A DNA stretch of 59,524 nucleotides from an uncultured Gammaproteobacteria bacterium. Lineage in GTDB: Bacteria > Pseudomonadota > Gammaproteobacteria > Arenicellales > JAANXG01. Numbering within the stretch: position 1 is the stretch's first letter; every line of letters begins with the position of its first letter. Made by a program: the position numbers and the translations under genes. The stretch spans positions 1 through 59,524 of the forward strand of contig CAMYKK010000037.1 in the NCBI GenBank assembly GCA_947258975.1, read 5' to 3'. Below the pieces are notes generated by a model. It worked only from the letters and a program-made list of their open reading frames with translations, ran no database searches and was not told the origin of the DNA. Below are positions 47,606 to 55,545 of the stretch, piece by piece.

Positions 47606-47724
47606 GCCTACATTGTTTCATGAAGGGCACCTTGCCGCAATCGCCCGATCACGGCACTTTAATTTACAATCGCGCGACGGCCGCTATGCGGAGGAAATTT
47701 GCGCTACAACAGTCTCATTTATTC

Positions 47725-48396
47725 ATGACGTTAGCGATATTCGATCTCGACAATACGCTTTTGAGCGGTGACAGCGATCACGCTTGGGGACTTTTTCTGG
47801 CTGAACTCAACGTCGTTGACGCCGATCATCACCAGCGGGAACAGGAGCGTTACTATGCCGATTACGTTGCCGGCACTCTGGATATTCGTGAGTTCCTGCG
47901 CTTTCAGCTCCGGGCACTCAAAGACAACGACCCGAGGGATCTAAGACAATGGCGAGACCGCTTTGTGGCGGAGAAGATCCTGCCGATGATCAGCCAGCAT
48001 GCTTGCGATCTCGTACAACGGCATCGCGTTCCGGGTCATACGCTGATGATCATCACTGCTACAAACCGCTTTATCACGCAACCGATCGCTCGCGAGTTCG
48101 GTGCCGACGTATTAATCGCTACCGAACCGGAGATGGTCAACGGCCGTTTTACCGGCGAGGTAAGGGGCGTGCCGTGCTTTCAAGATGGTAAGGTACTGTT
48201 ACTAAAAGCATGGCTTAGGGAACATAACGCGGACCTTGATGGCAGTTGGTGCTACACCGATTCACACAATGATCTGCCCATCATGCGGGTGGTGGATCAT
48301 CCGGTAGCGGTAAATCCCGATCCCGTCCTCACCGCGGAGGCCGAGCGTCACGGCTGGCCGATCGTTGAGTTTCGACACGACTACGATCACGCTTAA
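47725..48396 (+). CDS. HAD subfamily IB phosphatase (SerB-like)
   Basis: 223 residues from the ATG at 47725, which puts the nucleophile motif at the N-terminus (AIFDLDNTLLSGDSD, D7 and D9), as the family requires; the open frame extends upstream into repeat sequence. Motif II is LMIITATNRF and motif III is CYTDSHNDLPIMRVV. HAD-IB members include phosphoserine phosphatase and phosphatases acting on phospholipid head groups or histidinol phosphate, so the substrate is open. A strong terminator follows. Confidence 0.9.
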   Translation: MTLAIFDLDNTLLSGDSDHAWGLFLAELNVVDADHHQREQERYYADYVAGTLDIREFLRFQLRALKDNDPRDLRQWRDRFVAEKILPMISQHACDLVQRHRVPGHTLMIITATNRFITQPIAREFGADVLIATEPEMVNGRFTGEVRGVPCFQDGKVLLLKAWLREHNADLDGSWCYTDSHNDLPIMRVVDHPVAVNPDPVLTAEAERHGWPIVEFRHDYDHA

Positions 48397-48466
48397 CCCG
48401 TGTTCTCACCAGGATGCCGGATGCCGGCGCACACTGCGAGTGCGCGGGGTCGGTGCGTGACGAAAG

Positions 48467-48500
48467 GGGGTCAGAGTCTGTGACTCCGACCCCGTTTTTT
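48467..48500 (+). terminator. intrinsic terminator after the HAD phosphatase gene
   Basis: GGGGTC-A-GAGTC pairs with GACTC-C-GACCCC (11 bp with one mismatch) around a TGT loop, followed by GTTTTTT. 70 bases after the stop codon. Confidence 0.85.
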
Positions 48501-48589
48501 CGTAACACCCTGTAGTTCGCAACTGCGACACCATGCCTTAAGTTTCAAGACGTACTCAGAGTCTGGCACCGCCTGGTGAGCCATGCGGG

Positions 48590-48979
48590 TTAACTATTAT
48601 TTTGAGCGCGCGTTTTATCGTAGTGTTCGCGAAATAGCTGCTCGAGCTCATCGATGATATCCAGCGCCGCTCTACCGCGCATGACGTGCTGTGTCATGAG
48701 GCTCGATGCTTGGGTGAATAGTTCTTTGGTTTCCAACATCGGATAGGTCTTGGTCAACCGTTTCATTGCGCTCACCACACTTTCGTTTTCGGGGCGCGGA
48801 ATACTTAGTGGCTCCGTCGCCGTTGGCGTTTGGTCAACGCAGCGTGCGCTCAAGAATTCAGCGAAATCCAGCAGGCTGTCTTGCTCACCGCTGCCGAGGC
48901 GACGAAACAGATTCAGGAGTCTCTGTTCCCGCGAGTTCAACCGTGACGACCAGTGCCCAGGTTGATCATATTTTCTCAC
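48590..48979 (-). CDS. small conserved-looking protein of unknown function, coupled to a LysR gene
   Basis: 129 residues, function not recognised. GTG start overlapping the LysR stop by 14 bases, so it is translated together with the regulator. The protein is soluble and helical: LNSREQRLLNLFRRLGSGEQ and SLLDFAEFLSAR near the N-terminus, then a helical C-terminal half (TKTYPMLETKELFTQASSLM, DIIDELEQLFREHYDKTRAQ). No membrane segment or signal. The DFAEFL stretch also occurs in some antitoxin-like proteins, but nothing else supports that reading. Confidence 0.75.
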   Translation of the reverse strand: MRKYDQPGHWSSRLNSREQRLLNLFRRLGSGEQDSLLDFAEFLSARCVDQTPTATEPLSIPRPENESVVSAMKRLTKTYPMLETKELFTQASSLMTQHVMRGRAALDIIDELEQLFREHYDKTRAQNNS

Positions 48980-49871
48980 AGTGCTTTGCAGCGAAGTTCA
49001 GGAATTCTTCCATCGCCCGCAGCCGAAACTTTTGTCGCTGATAAACGATGGAGAAAGGACGTATTATCGGTGGATCCAGCGGCACCGCTGCCAGCGTACC
49101 CAGCTTGAGCTCCTTGTGGAGCGTGGACTCCGAAATGAGGGTGATGCCCAGCCCGGATTCCACAGCACTCTTTATCGATTCCGGACTACCGAACTCCATG
49201 ATCAGGTTCAAGTCATTGAGCGTCAGTCCGTGTTCCTTCAAATAGCTGACAATGACGTCCAGGGTGCCCGAACCTTCCTCGCGGCATATAAACGGAAACG
49301 TCAGGATTTCCTTGATATCGACGGTAGCTTTGTTTGCCAGAGGGTGATCCGGCGGAAATACCGCCATCAACTGGTCATGCCAACACACCTTGACCACGAG
49401 GTTTTTATTGGTCACCGGCGCTTCCACTATTCCCACGTCGATCTCGTTGTCTTCCACCATGTGCACGATGCCCACGGTATTGGAGACCTTCAGACGCACC
49501 TTGACGTCGGAATATTGCGCCTGAAACCGCCCCAACAAACTGGGAATCCGGTATTCGGCAATCGTAGTACTGGCACCGATCACCAACACCCCAATGACAT
49601 CGCCAGTCAAGGTGCGGACCTGATTGTCCATCTCGTTGTACAGGCCGATGATGCGTTCGGCGTAGGTAAAAACCTGCCCCCCGGCCTCAGTGAGGCTGAT
49701 CTTATTATGGGTGCGGTCGAACAGCCGGGTATTGAAGTATTCCTCGAGTTGGCGAATCTGGAAGGTGACTGCCGGCTGAGTCATATGCAATGCCTCCGCG
49801 GCCTTGGTAAAGCTCAGTAACCTTGCGACCGTATAAAACACCTGAAGACGACGATCCGCCATACCCGTCAT
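48966..49871 (-). CDS. LysR-type transcriptional regulator (CysL-like)
   Basis: 301 residues. Winged HTH at about 5-64 (LQVFYTVARLLSFTKAAEAL, MTQPAVTFQIRQLEEYFNTR), then a two-lobe co-inducer domain (about 92-295). The VLVIGASTTIAEYRIPSLLG and MVEDNEIDVGIVEAPV stretches resemble the CysL/YeiE branch, some of whose members respond to sulfur or anion metabolites. No divergent target gene is adjacent: the upstream neighbour is cleared by 115 bases and is on the other side of the pilT-like gene end. The co-inducer is unknown. Confidence 0.88.
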   Translation of the reverse strand: MTGMADRRLQVFYTVARLLSFTKAAEALHMTQPAVTFQIRQLEEYFNTRLFDRTHNKISLTEAGGQVFTYAERIIGLYNEMDNQVRTLTGDVIGVLVIGASTTIAEYRIPSLLGRFQAQYSDVKVRLKVSNTVGIVHMVEDNEIDVGIVEAPVTNKNLVVKVCWHDQLMAVFPPDHPLANKATVDIKEILTFPFICREEGSGTLDVIVSYLKEHGLTLNDLNLIMEFGSPESIKSAVESGLGITLISESTLHKELKLGTLAAVPLDPPIIRPFSIVYQRQKFRLRAMEEFLNFAAKHCEKI

Positions 49872-49985
49872 AAACCCAGTCTGTGGAAACAGGCGTGAAT
49901 TATAAAGAATTTTTATATAAGGCGCGAACGCGGCCCGGCGGGGGTCGCCAACCGCTTAGCGAGAGCGCCGCAGGGTCGCGGCGAA

Positions 49986-51164
49986 TTAAAAACCGTCCAG
50001 CTTCAGCCTCAGGTCGGTGGCACTGCTCGCATGTTGCAGTGCCGTTTCTTCGGTGATATCACCGCCGCGGCACAGTTCAAACAAATGCTGATCGAATGAC
50101 AGCATGCCTTCGACCGTCGATTCCTTGCGTACCAGGTCGGCGATTTCTTTTACCCGCAGCGGATCGAGTACCAGTTCACGTACCCGGCTGCTCACTGTCA
50201 GCACCTCACAAGCCACGGTACGTCCCTCCCCATCGGCCTTGGGTAATAATCTTTGCGCGACGACAGCACGCAGGTTCTGCGCCAGTTTGGAACGAATCGT
50301 CGGCTGTGCATCGGGCGAGAACGCGGATATCATACGCGTCACCGTCTCGGCGGTGGCTGGCGCATGTAAGGTCGAAAACACCAAGTGGCCGGTCTCCGCA
50401 GCCGTGAGCGCGGTCTCGATGGTCTCTGGATCGCGCATCTCACCGAGCAGGATAACGTCGGGATCTTCACGCAGGGCCGCCTTCATGGACATCCCGAACG
50501 TGGTCGCATCGACCCCCAACTCCCGTTGCGAGATGATGCATCTGTTCTCGTTGAAAATGAATTCGACCGGGTCCTCGATGGTAATAATATGCTTGGCGTA
50601 ATTGAAGTTGATCTCATTAATCATCGACGCAATGGTCGTCGATTTACCTGACCCCGTCGCGCCGGTCAGAATCACCAACCCCCGCTCGAGGCGGGTAAAG
50701 TCAGTGATCATTGCGGGCAGCTTGAGGTCTTCGGGTGTCGGGATCTGGGTCTGAATAACACGCAACGCCATCGCCACGGTTCCACGCTGGAAATAAGCGT
50801 TGACACGCACGCGTCCAATTCCTTTCAGACCAAACGATAAATCGACTTGATAATCGCGCTCGAACACCGCCCAGTGTCTCGGACTCATGATCTTTTGCGC
50901 CAGGACCTCCATATCGGTCACGGATAGAACCGGGAATTGACGCAACGGGCGCAGGACACTGTCGATCCGCACAATGGGATGGTTTTTGGCCCGAAAATGG
51001 ATGTCGGACGCACGATTTCGAACAGCCGTCGCCAGCACCAAACCCAGATATTTCAATGGCTCACCGGACTCACCCGAGGGTGGCGGCACGTCTGGCTTAG
51101 GGATTTCCGACACCATGGACACCGTGGGAGTTTTTGGGTTTTCCGTGTTTTCCGTGTTTTCCAT
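49986..51164 (-). CDS. PilT/PilU-type twitching motility ATPase
   Basis: 392 residues. N-terminal domain ASDIHFRAKNHPIVRIDSVL (about 52-71), Walker A GATGSGKST (168-176), IIITEDPVEF-like Asp box, ALREDPDVILLGEMRDPETI (Walker B), and a C-terminal VLTVSSRVRELV. It lacks the zinc cysteines of PilB, so it is a retraction-type ATPase rather than an extension motor. It has an unusual 35-residue N-terminal extension with the micro-repeat ENTENTEN, encoded by repeated GAAAACACG. PilU-like proteins are this long, PilT is shorter. Not near other pil genes. Confidence 0.88.
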   Translation of the reverse strand: MENTENTENPKTPTVSMVSEIPKPDVPPPSGESGEPLKYLGLVLATAVRNRASDIHFRAKNHPIVRIDSVLRPLRQFPVLSVTDMEVLAQKIMSPRHWAVFERDYQVDLSFGLKGIGRVRVNAYFQRGTVAMALRVIQTQIPTPEDLKLPAMITDFTRLERGLVILTGATGSGKSTTIASMINEINFNYAKHIITIEDPVEFIFNENRCIISQRELGVDATTFGMSMKAALREDPDVILLGEMRDPETIETALTAAETGHLVFSTLHAPATAETVTRMISAFSPDAQPTIRSKLAQNLRAVVAQRLLPKADGEGRTVACEVLTVSSRVRELVLDPLRVKEIADLVRKESTVEGMLSFDQHLFELCRGGDITEETALQHASSATDLRLKLDGF

Positions 51165-51317
51165 GAGTCAACCCCAGCAGATTATGCGATGTGCGTTCAT
51201 GTTACGTGCAAAGCTGGCAATCACCAACCTGGCCGATGCGCTACTACACCTACAGAATAGCAATTGCCAGGGATTATGGAAGGATTTCTCGGGTGGTAAT
51301 GACGGGGATGGACATCC

Positions 51318-51342
51318 GGGGCCGCGCTGCCGGCCCGGCCCC
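51318..51342 (-). terminator. GC-rich hairpin after the SCP2-like gene
   Basis: GGGGCCG (51318-51324) and CGGCCCC (51336-51342) can pair. The hairpin lies 10 bases beyond the stop of the SCP2-like gene on the minus strand. No T run follows in that direction, so it may only protect the 3' end. Confidence 0.3.
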
Positions 51343-51351
51343 CTGTTTCAC

Positions 51352-51867
51352 TCAAGGACAACCCTCGGCTGATGACGGCACCTGACCCACCAACAGCAGA
51401 AACTTCTTGAATGGACCCATATTGTTCATGGCCTCCATCTTGGGGCCTTTAAACTTGAGGCGAAAGCTCATCATCGCCCACATCGGGCCGTATTCTCCGT
51501 TACCCATTTGTACCCAGCGCTCGGTTTTCGCATGCATGATGTAATCGACATCCAGGTCGGGATCAGTTTCCACCTTACCTCCGTAGACACACTTGGCCTT
51601 GCCGTCTTGTTCCGCGATGCGCAGTTCCACCCGCGGGCTGTCGGCACAGTCGGTGCGGTACACGTGCATGATCTTATGGCCATGATCCTTGTTGTTGGCC
51701 ACCCAACCGGACTGGGCCAACTCATCCGTCAATACCGGTTCAGCGTTCCACGCCTCACACGCTTTGACGCCCCAATCTGTGGACATCAATACCGTCTCGG
51801 CGTGCGCCACCGAGGTAAGTACCAGTATCGTTGCGGCAACACCCCCCCAAACAACCCATACTCTCAT
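51352..51867 (-). CDS. periplasmic protein with an SCP2-like (sterol carrier) pattern
   Basis: 171 residues with a signal peptide (VVWGGVAATILVLTSVAHA, cleavage about residue 23). The mature part ends with TERWVQMGNGEYGPMWAMMS followed by FRLKFKGPKMEAMNN, which follows the SCP2 order of a hydrophobic cavity helix (gk.nPm.Amms) and a strand (lkfkGdm..a). SCP2 domains bind lipids. It stands 91 bases after a FadL-type porin on the same strand, suggesting the pair takes up and carries a hydrophobic compound. The family assignment is from pattern only. Two Cys may form a disulfide in the periplasm. Confidence 0.65.
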   Translation of the reverse strand: MRVWVVWGGVAATILVLTSVAHAETVLMSTDWGVKACEAWNAEPVLTDELAQSGWVANNKDHGHKIMHVYRTDCADSPRVELRIAEQDGKAKCVYGGKVETDPDLDVDYIMHAKTERWVQMGNGEYGPMWAMMSFRLKFKGPKMEAMNNMGPFKKFLLLVGQVPSSAEGCP

Positions 51868-51915
51868 ATGTACTCCCGCTCATATCGATATGTGACTGAT
51901 ATATGTATATGAAAC

Positions 51916-51943
51916 AGAGCCATGGGCCCGTGCCCACGGCTCT
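51916..51943 (-). terminator. hairpin between fadL-like and SCP2-like genes
   Basis: AGAGCC-G-TGGGC and GCCCA-T-GGCTCT pair over 12 bp (one G-T) around ACGG, followed by GTTTC on the minus strand. 15 bases after the porin stop codon. The weak T run suggests partial termination or mRNA protection. Confidence 0.55.
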
Positions 51944-51958
51944 GCGCTGGTTGTACGA

Positions 51959-53287
51959 TTAGAAACCTTTGGTGTATTGCACCGCGACTTCGTATTGCTT
52001 CATCTCAATTTCAATCGTCTGCGCACCGGGCGCCTCCAGCGGATTAGGTCCCGACGCCGAGTTCGACGGGGCGTACATGAACGACACATCGAGCCCGGAA
52101 TTGTCACTTAGCGCTTTGGTGAATCCAAACGTCAGATGTTCCTTGATCACGCCGGGCGCGAGGATGTTGAACTGCACCTCCGACGATGGAATCGGTTGCC
52201 GGTTCGCGACGCTCCCGCCGACCCGCCACGTCCATCCGCCACTCGTCTCCCACTGGACGCCAAGCTTGTAAACCGTCATGTCCCGCCAGCCAAAACCGAT
52301 ACCATTGCTCCCGCCCAGACAGCTCGGATCGGTCGGCATCGCCCGCGCGGAACAGGTGGCAAACTGCGGAAACTGCGGATTGGCGATGGCCTTGACATCG
52401 CTGTAGTCAATCCATTGTACGTCGGCCATGATCGTCGCGCCTTCGCTGATATCATAAGCCAGGCCCGCGGTCACCGTCTGCGGGATATCGAAATCGCCCT
52501 GCTCGGCAAACAGTCCGGAGTAATCGATCTCGTCCATGTAAATCTTGCTCTGATACGAGGCGCCGAGCCGGAAGCCGGCTCCCACTTCGCCCGTTACGCC
52601 CAACTTGCCTCCGAACCCGAATGAATCTTTGTGCCCCAAGTTCGTGAGACGGCTGGGATCGTTGGACACCCCCGCGAAGGTGGCCACACCGTTAGCCTTG
52701 AACCGATGGTAGGCCATGATGGCGCTGGCGCCCCAGGACGCCTTGCCGCCGGCGAACTTGCGCGCATACGTGCCGTTGACGAACAACTGCGAATAATCGA
52801 CGCCTGCATCGCCGGCGCCGAACACGCCGGTACCGCCACCGATCCCGGACGCCTTCCAGTCGCTATTCATGCCGCCGTTGCCGTAAATCGACAGACCGAG
52901 CGACGCATCCTCGCTCAGCATCCAGTTCGCACCGAAATTGGGGATAAAGAAATGGTCGCTGTCGCTTTCGAAGTTTCCGGGCACCTGGCCGAAGGTGCCG
53001 GGAAAGCCCGATGGCGCGCCCGCGACCGAGTACTCGCGGCGGGGGCTGAACCATGTCAGGCCAATATTCCACTCCTGACCAACCATCACCATATTGGCGG
53101 GATTGACCGCCGCATCCATGGCATCCATGGGCATCGCCACACCGGCGCCACCAAGGGCCTTGGCCTTGACACCATACCCATGGGCGAAATACCCGTTGGT
53201 GGCGCTTGCGCCGAGCGGCGCCAACAGCCCGGCCAACAACACGCCGGTGCCGCCAAGTACTTGATAATACTTTGTTTTCTTGGTCAT
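51959..53287 (-). CDS. OmpP1/FadL/TodX-family outer-membrane transporter
   Basis: 442 residues. Signal peptide (GVLLAGLLAPLGASA, cleavage about residue 29) followed by the family's N-terminal hatch sequence TNGYFAHGYGVKAKALGGAG and NPANM. The rest alternates short strands, and the protein ends with an aromatic residue (YEVAVQYTKGF), as outer-membrane barrels do. FadL porins import long-chain fatty acids, hydrocarbons or aromatic compounds by lateral diffusion. The SCP2-like periplasmic protein downstream is a plausible partner. The substrate is unknown. Confidence 0.92.
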   Translation of the reverse strand: MTKKTKYYQVLGGTGVLLAGLLAPLGASATNGYFAHGYGVKAKALGGAGVAMPMDAMDAAVNPANMVMVGQEWNIGLTWFSPRREYSVAGAPSGFPGTFGQVPGNFESDSDHFFIPNFGANWMLSEDASLGLSIYGNGGMNSDWKASGIGGGTGVFGAGDAGVDYSQLFVNGTYARKFAGGKASWGASAIMAYHRFKANGVATFAGVSNDPSRLTNLGHKDSFGFGGKLGVTGEVGAGFRLGASYQSKIYMDEIDYSGLFAEQGDFDIPQTVTAGLAYDISEGATIMADVQWIDYSDVKAIANPQFPQFATCSARAMPTDPSCLGGSNGIGFGWRDMTVYKLGVQWETSGGWTWRVGGSVANRQPIPSSEVQFNILAPGVIKEHLTFGFTKALSDNSGLDVSFMYAPSNSASGPNPLEAPGAQTIEIEMKQYEVAVQYTKGF

Positions 53288-53579
53288 TATTACCCTCTCT
53301 CGTGTATAGTAATGCGACTCGGTTGTAAATCGTTGCTAGTATAGTCGGTTAGAAGGTTACTGCATTCTGCGCCAAAGAATAACCAAGGATTTTGATGGCG
53401 GAACATAACTTGCGTTTATCGCCTCCCGCCAGCGCATGATAGCTGCCATGATCAATCCCCGCCATGCCGCAGCGGAAAGAATTCGACAGGTCAACGCCAG
53501 GCATTTCCGCATGGACGATCCGCCGTGCCTGTTGGTTTACGCACCCGTTGGGGTGCCGCTATGATCCACCCGCTTATTC
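53288..53579. other. intergenic region between the FadL-type porin and the Sel1 gene
   Basis: Together with the repeat end that follows, 336 bases without a recognised gene. It must hold the promoter of the porin gene (minus strand). A 38-codon frame on the plus strand (53448-53564, starting MINPRHAAAERIRQVNARHF) is open and has an ATG but no recognisable family; it may be a remnant or chance. Confidence 0.5.
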
Positions 53580-53613
53580 TAACCCGCATATTGCACCAAG
53601 GCGGAATTAAAGG
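53580..53613 (+). repeat. dispersed palindromic element, solitary end (copy D)
   Basis: TAACCCGCATATTGCACCAA followed by GGCGGAATTAAAGGAG matches the reverse complement of the right end of copy B (GCCCGCATACTGCACCAAGG, CGGCGAAAAGAGGAG). No other part of the element is found beside it. Its terminal AAAGGAG doubles as the Shine-Dalgarno of the Sel1 gene that starts at 53624. Confidence 0.65.
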
Positions 53614-53623
53614 AGCGCGACTG

Positions 53624-54064
53624 ATGCCTGAGACCGACGACGAGATGAATCTAGCCAGCGGAATCGCGGCGTTCGAAGCCAAGCACTTCGCGCGCGCCCT
53701 GCAACTGCTCGCGCCGATTGCCGACCAAGGTCACCCCGCGGCGCAATACCGGCTGGCGATCATGTATCAAAATGGGCTGGGGACGGTGCGCAATGAGATC
53801 GCCGCCCGCAAGTGGATGCGGACGGCCGCCGAGCAAGGTCTGGGGCTCGCCCAGCACGGCCTGGGATTCATGTTCATGGAGGGGGACTGCGTGGAGCGGA
53901 ACGGGGATGAGGCAGTAAAGTGGTTCACCAAGGCCGCTAATCAAGGGCTCGTAGGCTCGCAGACCACGCTGGCCATGATTTACGAAGAAGGCCGCGTGGT
54001 GCCAAAGGATCTGCAAAAAGCCAGACAGTGGTATACAAAGGCCGGCTTCGAGGACCAGGTATAA
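53624..54064 (+). CDS. Sel1-like repeat protein
   Basis: 146 residues from the ATG at 53624, which has AAAGGAG 11 bases upstream; the open frame extends 33 codons further without support. About three Sel1 repeats: PAAQYRLAIMYQNGLGTVRN, LAQHGLGFMFMEGDCVERN and SQTTLAMIYEEGRVVPKDLQ, each with the following AxxWxxxAAxQG pattern. No signal peptide, so cytoplasmic. Such solenoids mediate protein-protein contacts; no partner is evident. Its ribosome site lies in a repeat-element end. Confidence 0.85.
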   Translation: MPETDDEMNLASGIAAFEAKHFARALQLLAPIADQGHPAAQYRLAIMYQNGLGTVRNEIAARKWMRTAAEQGLGLAQHGLGFMFMEGDCVERNGDEAVKWFTKAANQGLVGSQTTLAMIYEEGRVVPKDLQKARQWYTKAGFEDQV

Positions 54065-54073
54065 CGGGGGCAT

Positions 54074-54113
54074 GTCCGCGGCATCTTGCTCCGCGGCAGC
54101 AAGCCCGCTCCAC
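54074..54113. repeat. REP-like inverted repeat after the Sel1 gene
   Basis: CCGCGG occurs at 54076-54081 and 54091-54096 and can form a 6-bp hairpin. The following AGCAAGCCCGCTCCACA is the reverse of the GGAGCGGGCTTGCT motif found in extragenic palindromes of gammaproteobacteria. The rest of the 54065-54319 gap shows nothing I can name. Confidence 0.45.
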
Positions 54114-54319
54114 AGCGCTTAGTGCGTGTATGGCATCAAGGCGCCCCACCTCTACGTCTTGCCCAGCAACCTGGAGATTGGAATGTCGCCAATTCATGGA
54201 CGACACGCTGCGGCGCTTTCCGCTGCGGACCGTGAATAGAGGCGGGACTATCCCGGCCCTGGCTGGTTGTCGCACATCTGCACTTGGCAATCACTCGTGA
54301 AGCTGGCGCAGCGAATCTG

Positions 54320-55519
54320 TCAGTTCAATTGGATCCGCTGTCCCCAGGGGACATGGGTCTTGCCTTTGATCACCCAAAGCACGGGATAGGCCGGTTCCTG
54401 TTCCGGAAACGCGCCTTGGGCGTCGGTAAAGTACACCAACAAGTCGGGCGGCATAATCCGTGCCTCGACCCAATCGAATACCGGGATAAAACTCGTCCCG
54501 CCACCGCCCTGGATGTTGGCCGGTAACCGTAACTGTTCCCACGCCTCAAACGTCCATGGTGCCCCCGACGCCAGCTGCACGTCACAAGGCAGCAGCGTGA
54601 TGCGTGCCTTCATCTGACCCTTGATGGCGTCAACTTCGGACAGGAACTGATCCATCTCCACTTGCGAAATGGAACCGCTGGTATCGACTCCCACGACGAC
54701 ATCCACTTGTGTGCTTCTGAGGCTAGGCAAAATGGCGTCCCCTTCGCGTCTGGCCGGCCGCGCATAATTGAAATCCTCGCGACCCTGCATGGTCATGTAG
54801 CGTGCCAGCAACATGCGCCACGGCAACTGTGGTTGCAGCAGGTGATCGACCATACGGGCCATCAACCCACTCAGCTTTCCGGCCCGCATAGCCTGCTGCG
54901 CCGCCCCGGCCAGGCGTTGCTGCCATTGAGTCTCCAGCCGGTCCCGCTCGTCGGGCTCCAACGGTGGTGGCTGTGGTGCACCAGCGGCATCCTGGTCCAA
55001 CTCGGCGTCACGGATGTCACAATCGCTCCGCTTTTGCCCGCCAAGCCCCCCGCGGTCCGGTGTCTGCTGGTTGTCAGCATCGTAAATATGCCGGTCCTGC
55101 GGCTGCCGGTCGGTGTTCTCCTCGATCAACGGATAGATTTCCTCCGCGGTCATGCCTTCGTATGCTTCCAAATACAGCGCATTGGGCGGCGGTGACAAGC
55201 CATCCTGAATCAGCAACGGATTCACCGCGAAGTCACAAGCCAGATCCCAGCGCTGCTTTTCGCGGTGCCGGCGCCGGGCGAAATGAGACAACGCGCAGTG
55301 CAGCGCCTCATGCGCAAGTACGAATTGCGTCTGCTCCAATGACAAGGCCTCGATATAGGATGCGTTGTAAAAAAATCCCCGCGCGTCAGTGGCCGTCGTT
55401 GGGCACCACCTGGGATCGGCGGATGTCATCGTCAGCCGCAGCACCAGTGCGCCGAGGAACGGCTTATCGAGGATCAGCCTGGTACGGGCGGCGCTCAGCT
55501 TGGTGTCGATGTCGGCCAT
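54320..55519 (-). CDS. VWA-like domain protein with N-terminal metallopeptidase-like domain (DUF2201 type)
   Basis: 399 residues. The N-terminal half has a zinc-peptidase helix, LAHEALHCAL (H70, E71, H74), followed by a downstream acidic region. The C-terminal half is a VWA-like domain with a MIDAS-type D279-T-S281-G-S283 and GGGGTSFIP. The middle (about 140-200) is polar and low in complexity. This architecture always pairs with a MoxR AAA+ ATPase, encoded 26 bases upstream here. The pair probably works as a metal-dependent chaperone or assembly factor, like RavA-ViaA; the client is unknown. Confidence 0.88.
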   Translation of the reverse strand: MADIDTKLSAARTRLILDKPFLGALVLRLTMTSADPRWCPTTATDARGFFYNASYIEALSLEQTQFVLAHEALHCALSHFARRRHREKQRWDLACDFAVNPLLIQDGLSPPPNALYLEAYEGMTAEEIYPLIEENTDRQPQDRHIYDADNQQTPDRGGLGGQKRSDCDIRDAELDQDAAGAPQPPPLEPDERDRLETQWQQRLAGAAQQAMRAGKLSGLMARMVDHLLQPQLPWRMLLARYMTMQGREDFNYARPARREGDAILPSLRSTQVDVVVGVDTSGSISQVEMDQFLSEVDAIKGQMKARITLLPCDVQLASGAPWTFEAWEQLRLPANIQGGGGTSFIPVFDWVEARIMPPDLLVYFTDAQGAFPEQEPAYPVLWVIKGKTHVPWGQRIQLN

Positions 55520-55545
55520 ACAATCTTCGCGCTCGAAGCGCCGGG

